Positions 1 to 5,883 are shown, counted from the first letter of the stretch. The stretch is 8,697 bases of DNA from JBBQKP01 sp038326995 (GCA_038326995.1 JBBQKP010000143.1:1-8697); one strand, 5' to 3'. Made by a program: numbers and translations. The notes: a model not told the origin generated them from the letters alone.

Positions 1-1
1 G

Positions 2-154
2 ACGGGTTTGAGCGATTACCGCCCCGTCTTCCGGATTTTGCGCGAGGCCAATTACACCGGCGACCTTTCGATCGAGGCACGCGACTTCAACCCGGCGGTG
101 CGAGGCAAGGCCGTGCTCGAATTTCTGACTCACCAGTGGAATACCGCGATCTAA
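2..154 (+). CDS. Sugar phosphate isomerase/epimerase, C-terminal fragment
   Basis: This is the last 50 codons of a gene that begins before the window and stops at TAA 152-154. The visible protein contains DYRPVFRILREANYTGDLSIE followed closely by ARDF. This pattern is typical of the C-terminal strand and helix of the xylose isomerase-like TIM barrel (AP endonuclease family 2), where 'D..P..+.L++.GY.G.+S+E' ends the barrel. Family members isomerise or epimerise sugars or inositol derivatives, usually with a divalent metal bound by Glu, Asp and His. The final glutamate of the motif (SIEA) is likely one of those ligands, by family analogy. The substrate cannot be told from this fragment. Reading frames 1 and 3 give no such pattern. 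No clear terminator follows the stop. Confidence 0.7.
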   Translation, partial: TGLSDYRPVFRILREANYTGDLSIEARDFNPAVRGKAVLEFLTHQWNTAI

Positions 155-592
155 ATCGACTGGCCGATTCTTCACCGCCGTCAGAAATGTGGATGTCGTG
201 GATGTCGTTGTATTGATCTTGTTGTCTGCATCACTTCACCGTCACGAATAACGGCCCGACTAGTTGCGAACTGCCGCCGCCTGTCGTCGCGGCCATTTGC
301 GCGACATTGCGCCGATTCGCCGCAATTCACCCCTGTTTACCGCCATTTCGCATCCGTTTACCACCCATTTTCCGACGCTCACTTCTTCCATCCCTCGGCC
401 CATCTCCCGATCGTCACTCACCTTACGCCGCCGACGCGCACCCCGGCGGGCTTGAAATGTGCACATTTGAGTTGCACTTTGTGCTGCAGACCGATGTCGA
501 CATCACATTTCCCAATCGCACAGAAGCGCATCGTCAAAGGCGCGCAGATTTGAAGCGCGTGTGAATTCTGTTCTCACCACGAAGCAACAAGG
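155..592. other. Intergenic region without a convincing gene
   Basis: Open frames exist on both strands between about 260 and 564, but they overlap each other, have Arg/Pro-rich compositions typical of chance frames in GC-rich DNA, lack ribosome binding sites and resemble no family I know. The plus strand from about 320 to 430 is pyrimidine-rich. A short imperfect direct repeat (GTTTACCGCCATTT-like) occurs at 335 and 356. A perfect 14-bp palindrome, AAATGTGCACATTT, lies at 455-468; it could be an operator but no promoter or gene is attached to it. Confidence 0.6.
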
Positions 593-659
593 GTAGGGTG
601 GGCTTCAGCCCACCAGCCTGCGTGACGCAACAAAACGGCAGGTTGAAAACCCACCATAC
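593..659. repeat. Palindromic element A (GTAGGG hairpin family)
   Basis: The left end carries a perfect 8-bp stem with a 2-nt loop, GGTGGGCT-TC-AGCCCACC, at 597-614, preceded by GTAG. The right end, around 645-659, carries a degenerate counterpart (ACCCACCATAC), so that the two ends of the 67-bp element also pair imperfectly with each other. Between them CAGCCTGC (615-623 region) can pair with GCAGGTTG (about 639-646). The whole can fold into a branched structure. It resembles dispersed REP-like intergenic palindromes; I see no transposase in the window that would move it. Confidence 0.6.
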
Positions 660-697
660 AAAATCTTCGCATCATTTGATCTGATGAAAGTTTCTAT

Positions 698-782
698 CCG
701 GGAGCCACGTTTTGTGTACTCAGAAAGCGTGCCGTTGGACACGTCCCGGGCACGCTCTGGAGTACCAGAACGTGGCACCCGG
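698..782. repeat. Palindromic element B, long hairpin
   Basis: The left arm (698-733, starting CCGGGAGCCACGTT and ending GCGTGCC) is the near-complement of the right arm (748-782, starting GGCACGCT and ending GTGGCACCCGG). With one or two single-base bulges about 30 pairs form around a loop of roughly 14 nt. The right arm recurs almost exactly in element D: 749-783 equals 943-977 with a single mismatch in 35 bases. The element lies in a gene-free gap and has no coding potential. Confidence 0.65.
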
Positions 783-802
783 CCCTCCTTCTATTCACAA
801 TC

Positions 803-824
803 GGCGGGATGAATCCCGCCCTAC
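803..824 (-). repeat. Palindromic element C, second member of the GTAGGG hairpin family
   Basis: The perfect hairpin GGCGGGAT-GA-ATCCCGCC at 803-820 is followed by CTAC. Read on the minus strand it becomes GTAG plus GGCGGGAT-TC-ATCCCGCC, matching element A base for base except at four positions, which form two compensated pairs. On the plus strand the stem is followed by CTACTTTTCTT, so it could also weaken or stop transcription, but the T run is not immediate. Confidence 0.6.
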
Positions 825-877
825 TTTTCTTAATAAATATCAACAGATTCGGCGCGAACTTGTTCGCAGTTAGAGAA

Positions 878-977
878 GCCGGGTGCCGCGTGTTGCGTAC
901 TCGCAAAAAATGCGGCTGAGCGTGCGATTGGGCAGACATTCCGGCACGCTCTGGAGTACCAGAAAGTGGCACCCGGC
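878..977. repeat. Palindromic element D, sibling of element B
   Basis: Terminal arms GCCGGGTGCC (878-887) and GGCACCCGGC (968-977) are perfect complements. Inside, GTACTC (897-902) pairs with GAGTAC (954-959) and GAGCGTGC (918-925) with GCACGCTC (944-951). The right arm is 34/35 identical to that of element B. The left arm has diverged more and has gained a mini-hairpin, CGCA-AAAAA-TGCG, at 902-914. This looks like an older or recombined copy of the same repeat. Confidence 0.65.
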
Positions 978-995
978 GCTGCGCCGTTCACGCCG

Positions 996-1070
996 TTCTG
1001 GACCGTCCGTCAGGACATCGCATTTCCTCTTCAAATGCGGAAAGAAAGTGTCCTGCCGGACGGGCCAGAA
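996..1070. repeat. Palindromic element E, nested hairpin
   Basis: Arms at 996-1017 (TTCTGGACCGTCCG...) and 1049-1070 (...CGGACGGGCCAGAA) are complementary at 20 of 22 positions. The interior contains its own perfect stem: CGCATTT (1019-1025), a 7-nt loop CCTCTTC, and AAATGCG (1033-1039). The outer TTCTGG/CCAGAA box also occurs inside elements B and D, which suggests some relation. Confidence 0.6.
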
Positions 1071-1204
1071 ACGAATCCGCATCTTGAACTCTTCACGGCG
1101 ATTCGCGGAAACCGCTTACTCACGTTCGCGGCTCGTTTAATTGCGTCTGCTTTCGGCTGCCGTGTTACAAATCCATAATGATCGGTCCGAAGTTATTGGT
1201 TAAA

Positions 1205-1256
1205 TGTAGCTCTGCCGCTCGCGGAATGAGAACGCGTCGCATCCGACGCGACTACA
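1205..1256. repeat. Palindromic element F
   Basis: A perfect 7-bp stem CGCGTCG with loop CATC and CGACGCG lies at 1233-1250. Outer boxes TGTAG (1205-1209) and CTACA (1252-1256) are complementary and delimit the element. It is shorter and weaker than B, D, E and G but has the same style: TGTAG-type ends in a gene-free gap. Confidence 0.45.
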
Positions 1257-1290
1257 CGCCCATCAAACTGATCCACGAACGGATCTCGTT

Positions 1291-1495
1291 GTGTTTCAAA
1301 AAAACGTAACATTTCAGCCGAATGCCAGAATTTCGCGATATCTGGTGCTACGACTTGTACGCAAGTCGTGATGCGCTTGAAAAATACAAACGATTCGACT
1401 GCTCGCGCCTTTCACGACTTGAATACAAGTCGTGGCACCGAAAACGTCCAAACAAATGCGATTTGCTGCAAACACCTGAAGTGTTTCAAAAAAAC
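1291..1495 (+). repeat. 15-bp direct repeats bracketing element G
   Basis: GTGTTTCAAAAAAAC occurs identically at 1291-1305 and 1481-1495, bracketing a 175-bp stretch that contains palindromic element G. The second copy also forms a small hairpin with the preceding AAACAC (1470-1475). The arrangement could reflect an insertion or a recombination event, but the A-run makes a chance match less improbable. Confidence 0.5.
1344..1439. repeat. Palindromic element G, two like hairpins with alternative pairing
   Basis: Hairpin 1 is ACGACTTG-TACG-CAAGTCGT at 1350-1369; hairpin 2 is CACGACTTG-AATA-CAAGTCGTG at 1413-1434. In addition the outermost 16 bases (1344-1359, GGTGCTACGACTTGTA) pair with the last 16 (1424-1439) with one mismatch, so either two local hairpins or one long stem can form. 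The terminal box GGTGCCACG (complement of 1431-1439) is also the terminal box of element B and, with one change, of D. Confidence 0.6.
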
Positions 1496-1520
1496 AATAC
1501 GTGCTATGGATCGCCGTTCT

Positions 1521-2270
1521 TTAACGCATTACCCAACCGCTCGCGCCGGCCACAACAGGATCGCCCGCGTAAAGCTCATCGCCTCGAACGGTGTATTCGA
1601 GTTGCATCGTCTTTCGCAGAGTGATGGTCTTGCCTTCCGCATCGACTGTGGGCTTGCCGTCTGACCCGACGAGCGGCTGCACCTCGCCCGAAAGCCCGGC
1701 GAAGTAAATTTGAAATGTTCCGGGCCGCGCGTCGGTCTCTTCCCACACCGCCACGCCGAACTTCGCCTGATCTTCGCCCTGCAAAATCGTCCCGGCGATC
1801 TGAAGCGGGAAGATGATCGGCCGGGCGCGTTCACGCTCCTGAATGCGTTCGAACACGCGAGTCGCGACGCCCTTGTTGGCCAACGTCACGTTGCCGCTCT
1901 TGTCGACGATTTCAATCACCGGGAAGAACATCTGCTCTGTGCCCGTGTTGTTGGTGGCCGTGTAAGTCACATACCAGAAGGCCTTGGGCACGTTGGAACC
2001 CGGCACTTCGACGGTGATGCGTCGGGGAAGCTCGCTGAGGAAATTGAGCTGCCACGCGACGGGCGCGATCGCCGGTGTCGGGAAGGCGTGAGCTGTGGAA
2101 ACCAAAAATGAGGAGGACGACGTGCCAATTACCATCGAACTAATAGCAGTAACGACTGCCGCAATCGCGGCCGCGCCAATGACTATCCGAGCGCTGTTGC
2201 GCGGGGTCATTCGAGCGATACGCTGAGGGACGAACAAGGAGGAGCGGCGATTCGATGGGGTCGTGTTCAT
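1521..2270 (-). CDS. Exported protein of unknown function
   Basis: A 249-residue protein. I recognise no named family. Residues 1-28 are basic, about 29-48 form a hydrophobic segment (IVIGAAAIAAVVTAISSMVIG), and ALA/AHA-type residues near 60-62 (STAHA, then FPTP) make a plausible signal peptidase site, so the protein is probably secreted or periplasmic. The mature part is rich in beta-type sequence: residues 78-130 resemble an immunoglobulin-like fold (RRITVEVPG, FWYVTYTATNNTG, MFFPVIEIVDKSGNVT), which may mediate binding. The open frame extends upstream to 2627 but that part is Arg/Ser-rich, lies opposite the acetyltransferase gene and is not coding. I chose ATG 2268-2270; ATG at 2208-2210 (residue 21) is an alternative that would give a more standard signal peptide. 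Neither has a Shine-Dalgarno sequence. A TTGACA box on this strand at 2360-2365 could be a -35 element, with a weak -10. Confidence 0.75.
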   Translation of the reverse strand: MNTTPSNRRSSLFVPQRIARMTPRNSARIVIGAAAIAAVVTAISSMVIGTSSSSFLVSTAHAFPTPAIAPVAWQLNFLSELPRRITVEVPGSNVPKAFWYVTYTATNNTGTEQMFFPVIEIVDKSGNVTLANKGVATRVFERIQERERARPIIFPLQIAGTILQGEDQAKFGVAVWEETDARPGTFQIYFAGLSGEVQPLVGSDGKPTVDAEGKTITLRKTMQLEYTVRGDELYAGDPVVAGASGWVMR

Positions 2271-2313
2271 GATTATGGGTGCTTGAAGTTCTGCTGATTT
2301 CCTCGCGATCAGA

Positions 2314-3357
2314 TTGCCGCGAGTCCGTATCCGGTTATCTTTCGATGACTTGGCCGGGCTGTCAAACATTCTCCGTCGTCGCGACGTTCCCCAGGCACAG
2401 CCTTTGGAGGTCCGACCTGTCAAGCGCGAAGAGATCGAGCAGGCTCTTCGGCTGATTCTTACGGGCTCCGGGCAAAATGCGGGCGACGACGACGCCGTCC
2501 TGGACTTTCTGCAACTCTCTGTCGCACGCGGGATCGACCTCACCGGCATCTGGGTCGCGGCCGAGCGGTCACGCCTTTCCTTCGCCGCGCTGCCCATGCC
2601 CACGCCGGGCAAGACCATGCTGCTCATGCTGCCGGCCCGACTCAGGCCCGGCGTGTCGAACGAAACCGTCGCGCACCTGCTCGATCAGGCTTGCCTTGAT
2701 GCGGAAAAAGACGGCATCCGCATGGCGCAGATTCTCATCAACCCCGAACACCAGGCCGTCCTGCGGGCCGTCCTTGATGCGCGATTTTCTCATGTCGCAG
2801 AGCTGATTTATCTCGCGCGCGAAGTGCACACACCCATCGGCGGGCGAGTGATTCCTGACGGCTTTGTTCTCACGCAATACGACCGCGTCACCCACCCGCG
2901 ATTCGCGCGAACGATCGAACGCTCTTATCTGGGCTCGATGGATTGCCCCGCACTCAACGGCCGCCGCAACATCGAAGATATTCTCGTCGGGCATAAACAC
3001 GCCGGTGAGTTCGACCCCGAATTGTGGTTTGTTCTCTCAGACCCTGCGGGCAACGATGTGGGTGTGTTGCTTCTCTCACGACTGCACCGACGCGACGGCA
3101 TGGAGATCGTTTACATTGGCCTCTCACCCTCCGGGCGCGGGCGTGGCCTGGGTGATGTGCTCATGCGAATCTCCGTCAACGCCTGCCACCGCGAAGGCGG
3201 CGGCCAGCTGCTCTGCGGCTGCGACACCAACAACCTCCCCGCAACCCGCCTCTACCATCGCCACAGCTTCGGCATGCTTTACTCGCGCCTCGCGCTCGCT
3301 CGCGACCTTGCCGCACCACCAGCTGTCAACGCAATTTCTAAATTCGTCGACGCTTAA
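2314..3357 (+). CDS. Tandem-domain GNAT family acetyltransferase
   Basis: A 347-residue protein with two GNAT folds in a row. The C-terminal half (about 180-335) has the classic acetyl-CoA binding motif: IVYIGLSPSGRGRGLGDVLM at 265-284, with the R-G-R-G-L-G phosphate-binding loop, then CDTNNLPATRLYHRHSF at 303-319 as motif B. The N-terminal half (about 32-170) is a degenerate GNAT: VRPVKREEIEQALRLIL opens it and LLMLPARLRPGVSNE replaces the CoA loop, so it probably does not bind cofactor well. Mycothiol synthase-like and other tandem GNATs have this layout; the substrate cannot be predicted. No ATG is available: TTG 2314 is the longest start, but TTG 2404 (residue 31, just before the first GNAT strand) is equally credible and would leave more room for a divergent promoter. 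No Shine-Dalgarno sequence is seen at either. The stop is TAA followed directly by a second TAA, 18 bp from the end of the convergent kinase gene. Confidence 0.85.
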   Translation: MPRVRIRLSFDDLAGLSNILRRRDVPQAQPLEVRPVKREEIEQALRLILTGSGQNAGDDDAVLDFLQLSVARGIDLTGIWVAAERSRLSFAALPMPTPGKTMLLMLPARLRPGVSNETVAHLLDQACLDAEKDGIRMAQILINPEHQAVLRAVLDARFSHVAELIYLAREVHTPIGGRVIPDGFVLTQYDRVTHPRFARTIERSYLGSMDCPALNGRRNIEDILVGHKHAGEFDPELWFVLSDPAGNDVGVLLLSRLHRRDGMEIVYIGLSPSGRGRGLGDVLMRISVNACHREGGGQLLCGCDTNNLPATRLYHRHSFGMLYSRLALARDLAAPPAVNAISKFVDA

Positions 3358-3375
3358 TAATCGCGCGTTACGGCT

Positions 3376-4881
3376 TTACAGTCCCAACTTCACCGTCCCC
3401 GCCCGCCACGCGCCGGGACTACTGCCCGCAAACAGCTCGGCAACTTTCCCTTCACGCTGTTCGTACTGCTTCATGATCTCTGCGATCGCCTCGTCGGCCT
3501 GGGGCGTGTCCTGGCAAAGTACCGCCACCGTCCCGCCGCTGCCGCCGCCGGTGATCTTCGCGCCGAACAATCCCGCGTGCTCGTTGGCACGCACGAGATC
3601 GACAATCGTATCGCACTCCACCGCGCCAAGGTCGGCGTTATTCGAATATGAAACGTGCGACGCGTACATGAGATGGCCGGCCTTATCCAGCGCAAGCTGC
3701 CATTGCGCACTGCCGTGCTCGAGCGAAGCGGCCTCATTCAGATATCGCACGAACTCGCGAACTCGCCGCGCCTCCATCACGTGGTGATCCGTCGCCGCCT
3801 GAATGGAATACGTCGTTTGCGGATCGACCGACGTCGCCTTGTCGATCGTCGGGCCGTACATCGTCAGAAAATCTCGGCCCAGCATTCGCTCTGGAATACT
3901 CCCGCGAAAAAGCTGCTTGTAGTCGGCCGGGTCGAGGTTGGCGAGATAGCCGTTCATCGGGTCGCCCGTCATTTCCAGGCCCGCGCGTTTTCCCAGCTCG
4001 CCCATCTTCTGCAAAATGATCTTGTGCCCCATGAACGCGCCGCACCGCGTCTTCCCATACGCCCCGCCTCCCACAGAGTGCTTCACATTGCTGTTGATGC
4101 CGATGACCTTCGTGCCCTTCGGCAAAAATAAAGGCTCGAGCAATTCGTGCGGCTGACATCGAAGCTGCATGAACGAACCCGCCTCGCCCGCGCTGCTGGC
4201 GATCTGATCCATCACACCGCACGGCGCGCCCACGATGCGGTTCTCGACCTGCTGACACAGGGCGCCCAGTGACAGGGCGCCGAGCTTATCGCGCAGGCCG
4301 TAGTGATCGACAAGGTTCATCATCGTCGCGACCTCAATGGCCGCACTGCTGGAGACGCCCGCGCCGCTGGGCACATCACTCAAGAGCGCGAGATTAAATC
4401 CACGCAGCGACGGATCGCGCAAATCGATCAACTTCTGCTCGTGCAAAATCGCCAGACAGCCCAGCAGATATCCGCCCCACTTTCGCCCGGGCTGCGCGAA
4501 GCCCTCGCGAAGCTGCTCGATACTGGCGGCGGCGAGATCGTCCAGCGACATCTGCAGCGTAAATGGCTTGTGATCATCCAGCAGATTAAAGCTGAAGATG
4601 CTGCACTGCCGATCCGCACGCGACGCCAGCACGACCCCGGCCGCACGATCCAGCGGCATTTCGCACACCAGACTGCCCGTGTAATCGGCGATCCCGCCCA
4701 TCACATCGAGTCGGCCCGGCGCGCGACTCACACGCACCTCCGACCCGGCCGGGAACGTCGCCGACAGCTCGTTCTTCACACGCGACATCAAAGTCGGGAC
4801 GGGCGAGAGATCGATCAATGAATTGATGGACTGCATGCCGCGATCATGTCGCACGATGAGAGTTTCGTCGAGCGTTGACAT
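3376..4881 (-). CDS. GHMP sugar kinase, L-arabinokinase/galactokinase type
   Basis: A 501-residue cytoplasmic kinase that should phosphorylate a sugar at C-1 with ATP. GHMP motif 1 is APGRLDVMGGIADYTGS (54-70), motif 2 the ATP loop DVPSGAGVSSSAA (169-181), and motif 3 GAKITGGGSGGTV (440-452). The catalytic Asp is expected in CGVMDQ (Asp225), equivalent to the G-x-x-D-Q of galactokinase. Classical galactokinases have GEHTDY in motif 1; here it is GGIADY, as in the C-terminal kinase domain of plant ARA1 L-arabinokinase (from memory). Further ARA1-like stretches are GINSNVKHSVGGGAYG (261-276), FMGHKII (283-289) and the LGRDFLTMYGP region (334-344). L-arabinose 1-phosphate or galactose 1-phosphate formation are the two likely reactions; most pipelines would call it galactokinase. 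The protein lacks the N-terminal glycosyltransferase-like half of ARA1. Start ATG 4881; ATG 4836 (residue 16) is possible, both without Shine-Dalgarno. The gene appears monocistronic. Confidence 0.9.
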   Translation of the reverse strand: MSTLDETLIVRHDRGMQSINSLIDLSPVPTLMSRVKNELSATFPAGSEVRVSRAPGRLDVMGGIADYTGSLVCEMPLDRAAGVVLASRADRQCSIFSFNLLDDHKPFTLQMSLDDLAAASIEQLREGFAQPGRKWGGYLLGCLAILHEQKLIDLRDPSLRGFNLALLSDVPSGAGVSSSAAIEVATMMNLVDHYGLRDKLGALSLGALCQQVENRIVGAPCGVMDQIASSAGEAGSFMQLRCQPHELLEPLFLPKGTKVIGINSNVKHSVGGGAYGKTRCGAFMGHKIILQKMGELGKRAGLEMTGDPMNGYLANLDPADYKQLFRGSIPERMLGRDFLTMYGPTIDKATSVDPQTTYSIQAATDHHVMEARRVREFVRYLNEAASLEHGSAQWQLALDKAGHLMYASHVSYSNNADLGAVECDTIVDLVRANEHAGLFGAKITGGGSGGTVAVLCQDTPQADEAIAEIMKQYEQREGKVAELFAGSSPGAWRAGTVKLGL

Positions 4882-5133
4882 AAATGAACGTCATGACTTT
4901 TCACAGGTTTTTATCGTGGGTTTTAACAGGCCGCTTACGGGGCGTTGTCTTTCGTTCTGCAGTCAAAGCATCGATCTCAAGCCGCTCTGATTCAGTTGAG
5001 TTGAACTCGCAGTTGTTTGAAGTGGCTTGCCAGCCGGGCCTGAATTCGGATATCCATGACCGTATGGCGTCGATAGAAGCGACGCGCAAATCACTTTCGA
5101 ATTTTCCATCAGACTCTTGAAAGGAACCACATC
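4882..5133. promoter_or_regulatory. Divergent intergenic region of kinase and exported-protein genes
   Basis: This 252-bp gap must hold the promoters of the kinase (minus) and of the small exported protein (plus). I see no convincing -35/-10 pair for either. On the plus strand TTGCCA (about 5030) with TATCCA 18 nt later is a weak candidate. A 78-codon open frame crosses almost the whole gap, but it has no ribosome binding site and no family resemblance, so I treat it as chance. Confidence 0.4.
5120..5125 (+). promoter_or_regulatory. Ribosome binding site of the 5134 gene
   Basis: AAAGGA ends 8 nt before ATG 5134. It fixes the start of the small exported protein, and is notable because most other genes in the window have no such site. 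Confidence 0.7.
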
Positions 5134-5601
5134 ATGAAAACACTCTCACTCTCGATGATTTTGATCGGCTGCTCTTTCACCGTGATCGGCGGCGGCATGC
5201 TTGTCGCGCCAGCGCCCGCAGCACCAACACCAGCGCCGGCATTAGCAACTCCCGCAGCTTCGCCGGCGACAAAGCCCGCCCTGCTCCCGCCGGTCGATCA
5301 AACGAACCTGGATCCGGGCAAGCAGGTTCGGATTAATTTCCCGTTCACGCGAATCCCAGGCCTGTCGATGCAGCAGAAGGAACAGCTCATCGCCGTCCGC
5401 TGGCAAATCGCGCAGGAGATTGCGCAGCTGCGTGTGAAGGAGCGTGAGATGTCGCTGCTGTGGTTGACGCCCGAGCAGCTTGTTGAAGCCAAGCGACTGA
5501 TCGCCGAGGCCGAGGCGAAAGAAACGCTGCGCGACAATCGCCGAGCCGCCGCAACACCAACAACGAAGCCGACCGCCACACCGACGGATGACGGCCGGTG
5601 A
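5134..5601 (+). CDS. Small exported helical protein, possibly LTxxQ/Spy-like
   Basis: A 155-residue protein with no firm family assignment. Residues 1-24 form a short-tailed, hydrophobic export signal (MKTLSLSMILIGCSFTVIGG). LIGC at 10-13 fits a lipobox, but a 12-residue signal would be unusually short and the hydrophobic run continues beyond the cysteine, so cleavage nearer the APAPAAP segment is at least as likely. An Ala/Pro-rich linker follows (25-53). Residues about 78-136 are predicted amphipathic helix with two LTPEQ-like repeats: LSMQQKEQL (77-85) and LTPEQLVEAKRLI (111-123). That pattern resembles the LTxxQ motif of periplasmic Spy/CpxP proteins, which bind unfolded proteins or metals. 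This is inference from motif and length only. The C-terminus is Thr/Pro-rich and probably disordered. The AAAGGA site and ATG at 5134 support the start; a strong terminator lies about 115 bp after the stop. Confidence 0.75.
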   Translation: MKTLSLSMILIGCSFTVIGGGMLVAPAPAAPTPAPALATPAASPATKPALLPPVDQTNLDPGKQVRINFPFTRIPGLSMQQKEQLIAVRWQIAQEIAQLRVKEREMSLLWLTPEQLVEAKRLIAEAEAKETLRDNRRAAATPTTKPTATPTDDGR

Positions 5602-5657
5602 TGTCGTGATTTTGCGGGACTTTCCTGTGACGCGATCGTGATCGCTTTACGACATCA
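5599..5657 (+). other. Possible 3' UTR stem starting at the stop codon
   Basis: TGATGTCGT (5599-5607, including the TGA stop) is perfectly complementary to ACGACATCA (5649-5657). An inner perfect stem GCGATC-GT-GATCGC lies at 5632-5645. No T run follows, so this is not an intrinsic terminator; it could protect the 3' end of the message or be chance. Confidence 0.35.
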
Positions 5658-5715
5658 CATTGATCGAACGCGCGACTCGCACTATTAGCGCGATTCGAAC
5701 GCTGCGCCTAAACGT

Positions 5716-5751
5716 AAAGAAACCTTCCGCCGTGGCAGGGAAGGTTTCTTT
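5716..5751. terminator. Strong, probably bidirectional, intrinsic terminator
   Basis: A perfect 13-bp stem, AAAGAAACCTTCC (5716-5728) with GGAAGGTTTCTTT (5739-5751), closes a 10-nt loop. On the plus strand the 3' side runs into TTTCTTTTGTTCT, and on the minus strand into TTTCTTTACGTTT. It therefore serves the plus-strand exported-protein gene (stop at 5601) and can serve the convergent minus-strand small peptide gene (stop at 5884). It is the clearest intrinsic terminator in the window. Confidence 0.8.
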
Positions 5752-5883
5752 TGTTCTGTCGCACGACCGGAGTGATTCGGAGCCACACGGCTCGCGCGAC
5801 GGGTAAGATGTTTTTGTTGAACGACTCGAACGACTCGGCAGGCCTGCGGCACCCGTTAGACCAAGTCGAGAGTTCGAAGTGAG

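Noticed and set aside
260..564. Overlapping open frames on both strands, 63-85 codons
   Set aside because: They are Arg/Pro-rich, mutually overlapping, lack ribosome binding sites and show no family pattern.
694..1178. Open frames of 70-92 codons across the palindrome cluster, giving repeated peptides such as VLQSVP
   Set aside because: The peptide similarity is a consequence of the shared inverted and direct DNA repeats in elements B and D, not of related genes.
593..1439. Possible CRISPR array, because of repeated palindromes
   Set aside because: Units differ in length and sequence, spacing is irregular, and no cas genes are present; these are diverse interspersed palindromes.
1470..1495. 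AAACAC-CTGAA-GTGTTT hairpin next to an A7 run as a terminator of the 1521-2270 gene
   Set aside because: In the direction of that gene the T run precedes the hairpin instead of following it, so it lacks intrinsic terminator geometry.
1322..1664. Two plus-strand frames of about 100 codons
   Set aside because: They run through hairpin element G and into the 3' end of the opposite-strand exported-protein gene; no start signals or family resemblance.
2271..2627. 119-codon upstream extension of the minus-strand exported protein
   Set aside because: The extension is Arg/Ser-rich, overlaps the acetyltransferase coding strand and would bury the signal peptide.
4884..5120. 78-codon plus-strand frame in the divergent gap
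   Set aside because: No Shine-Dalgarno sequence, no recognisable composition or family, and it would occupy the whole promoter region of two genes.
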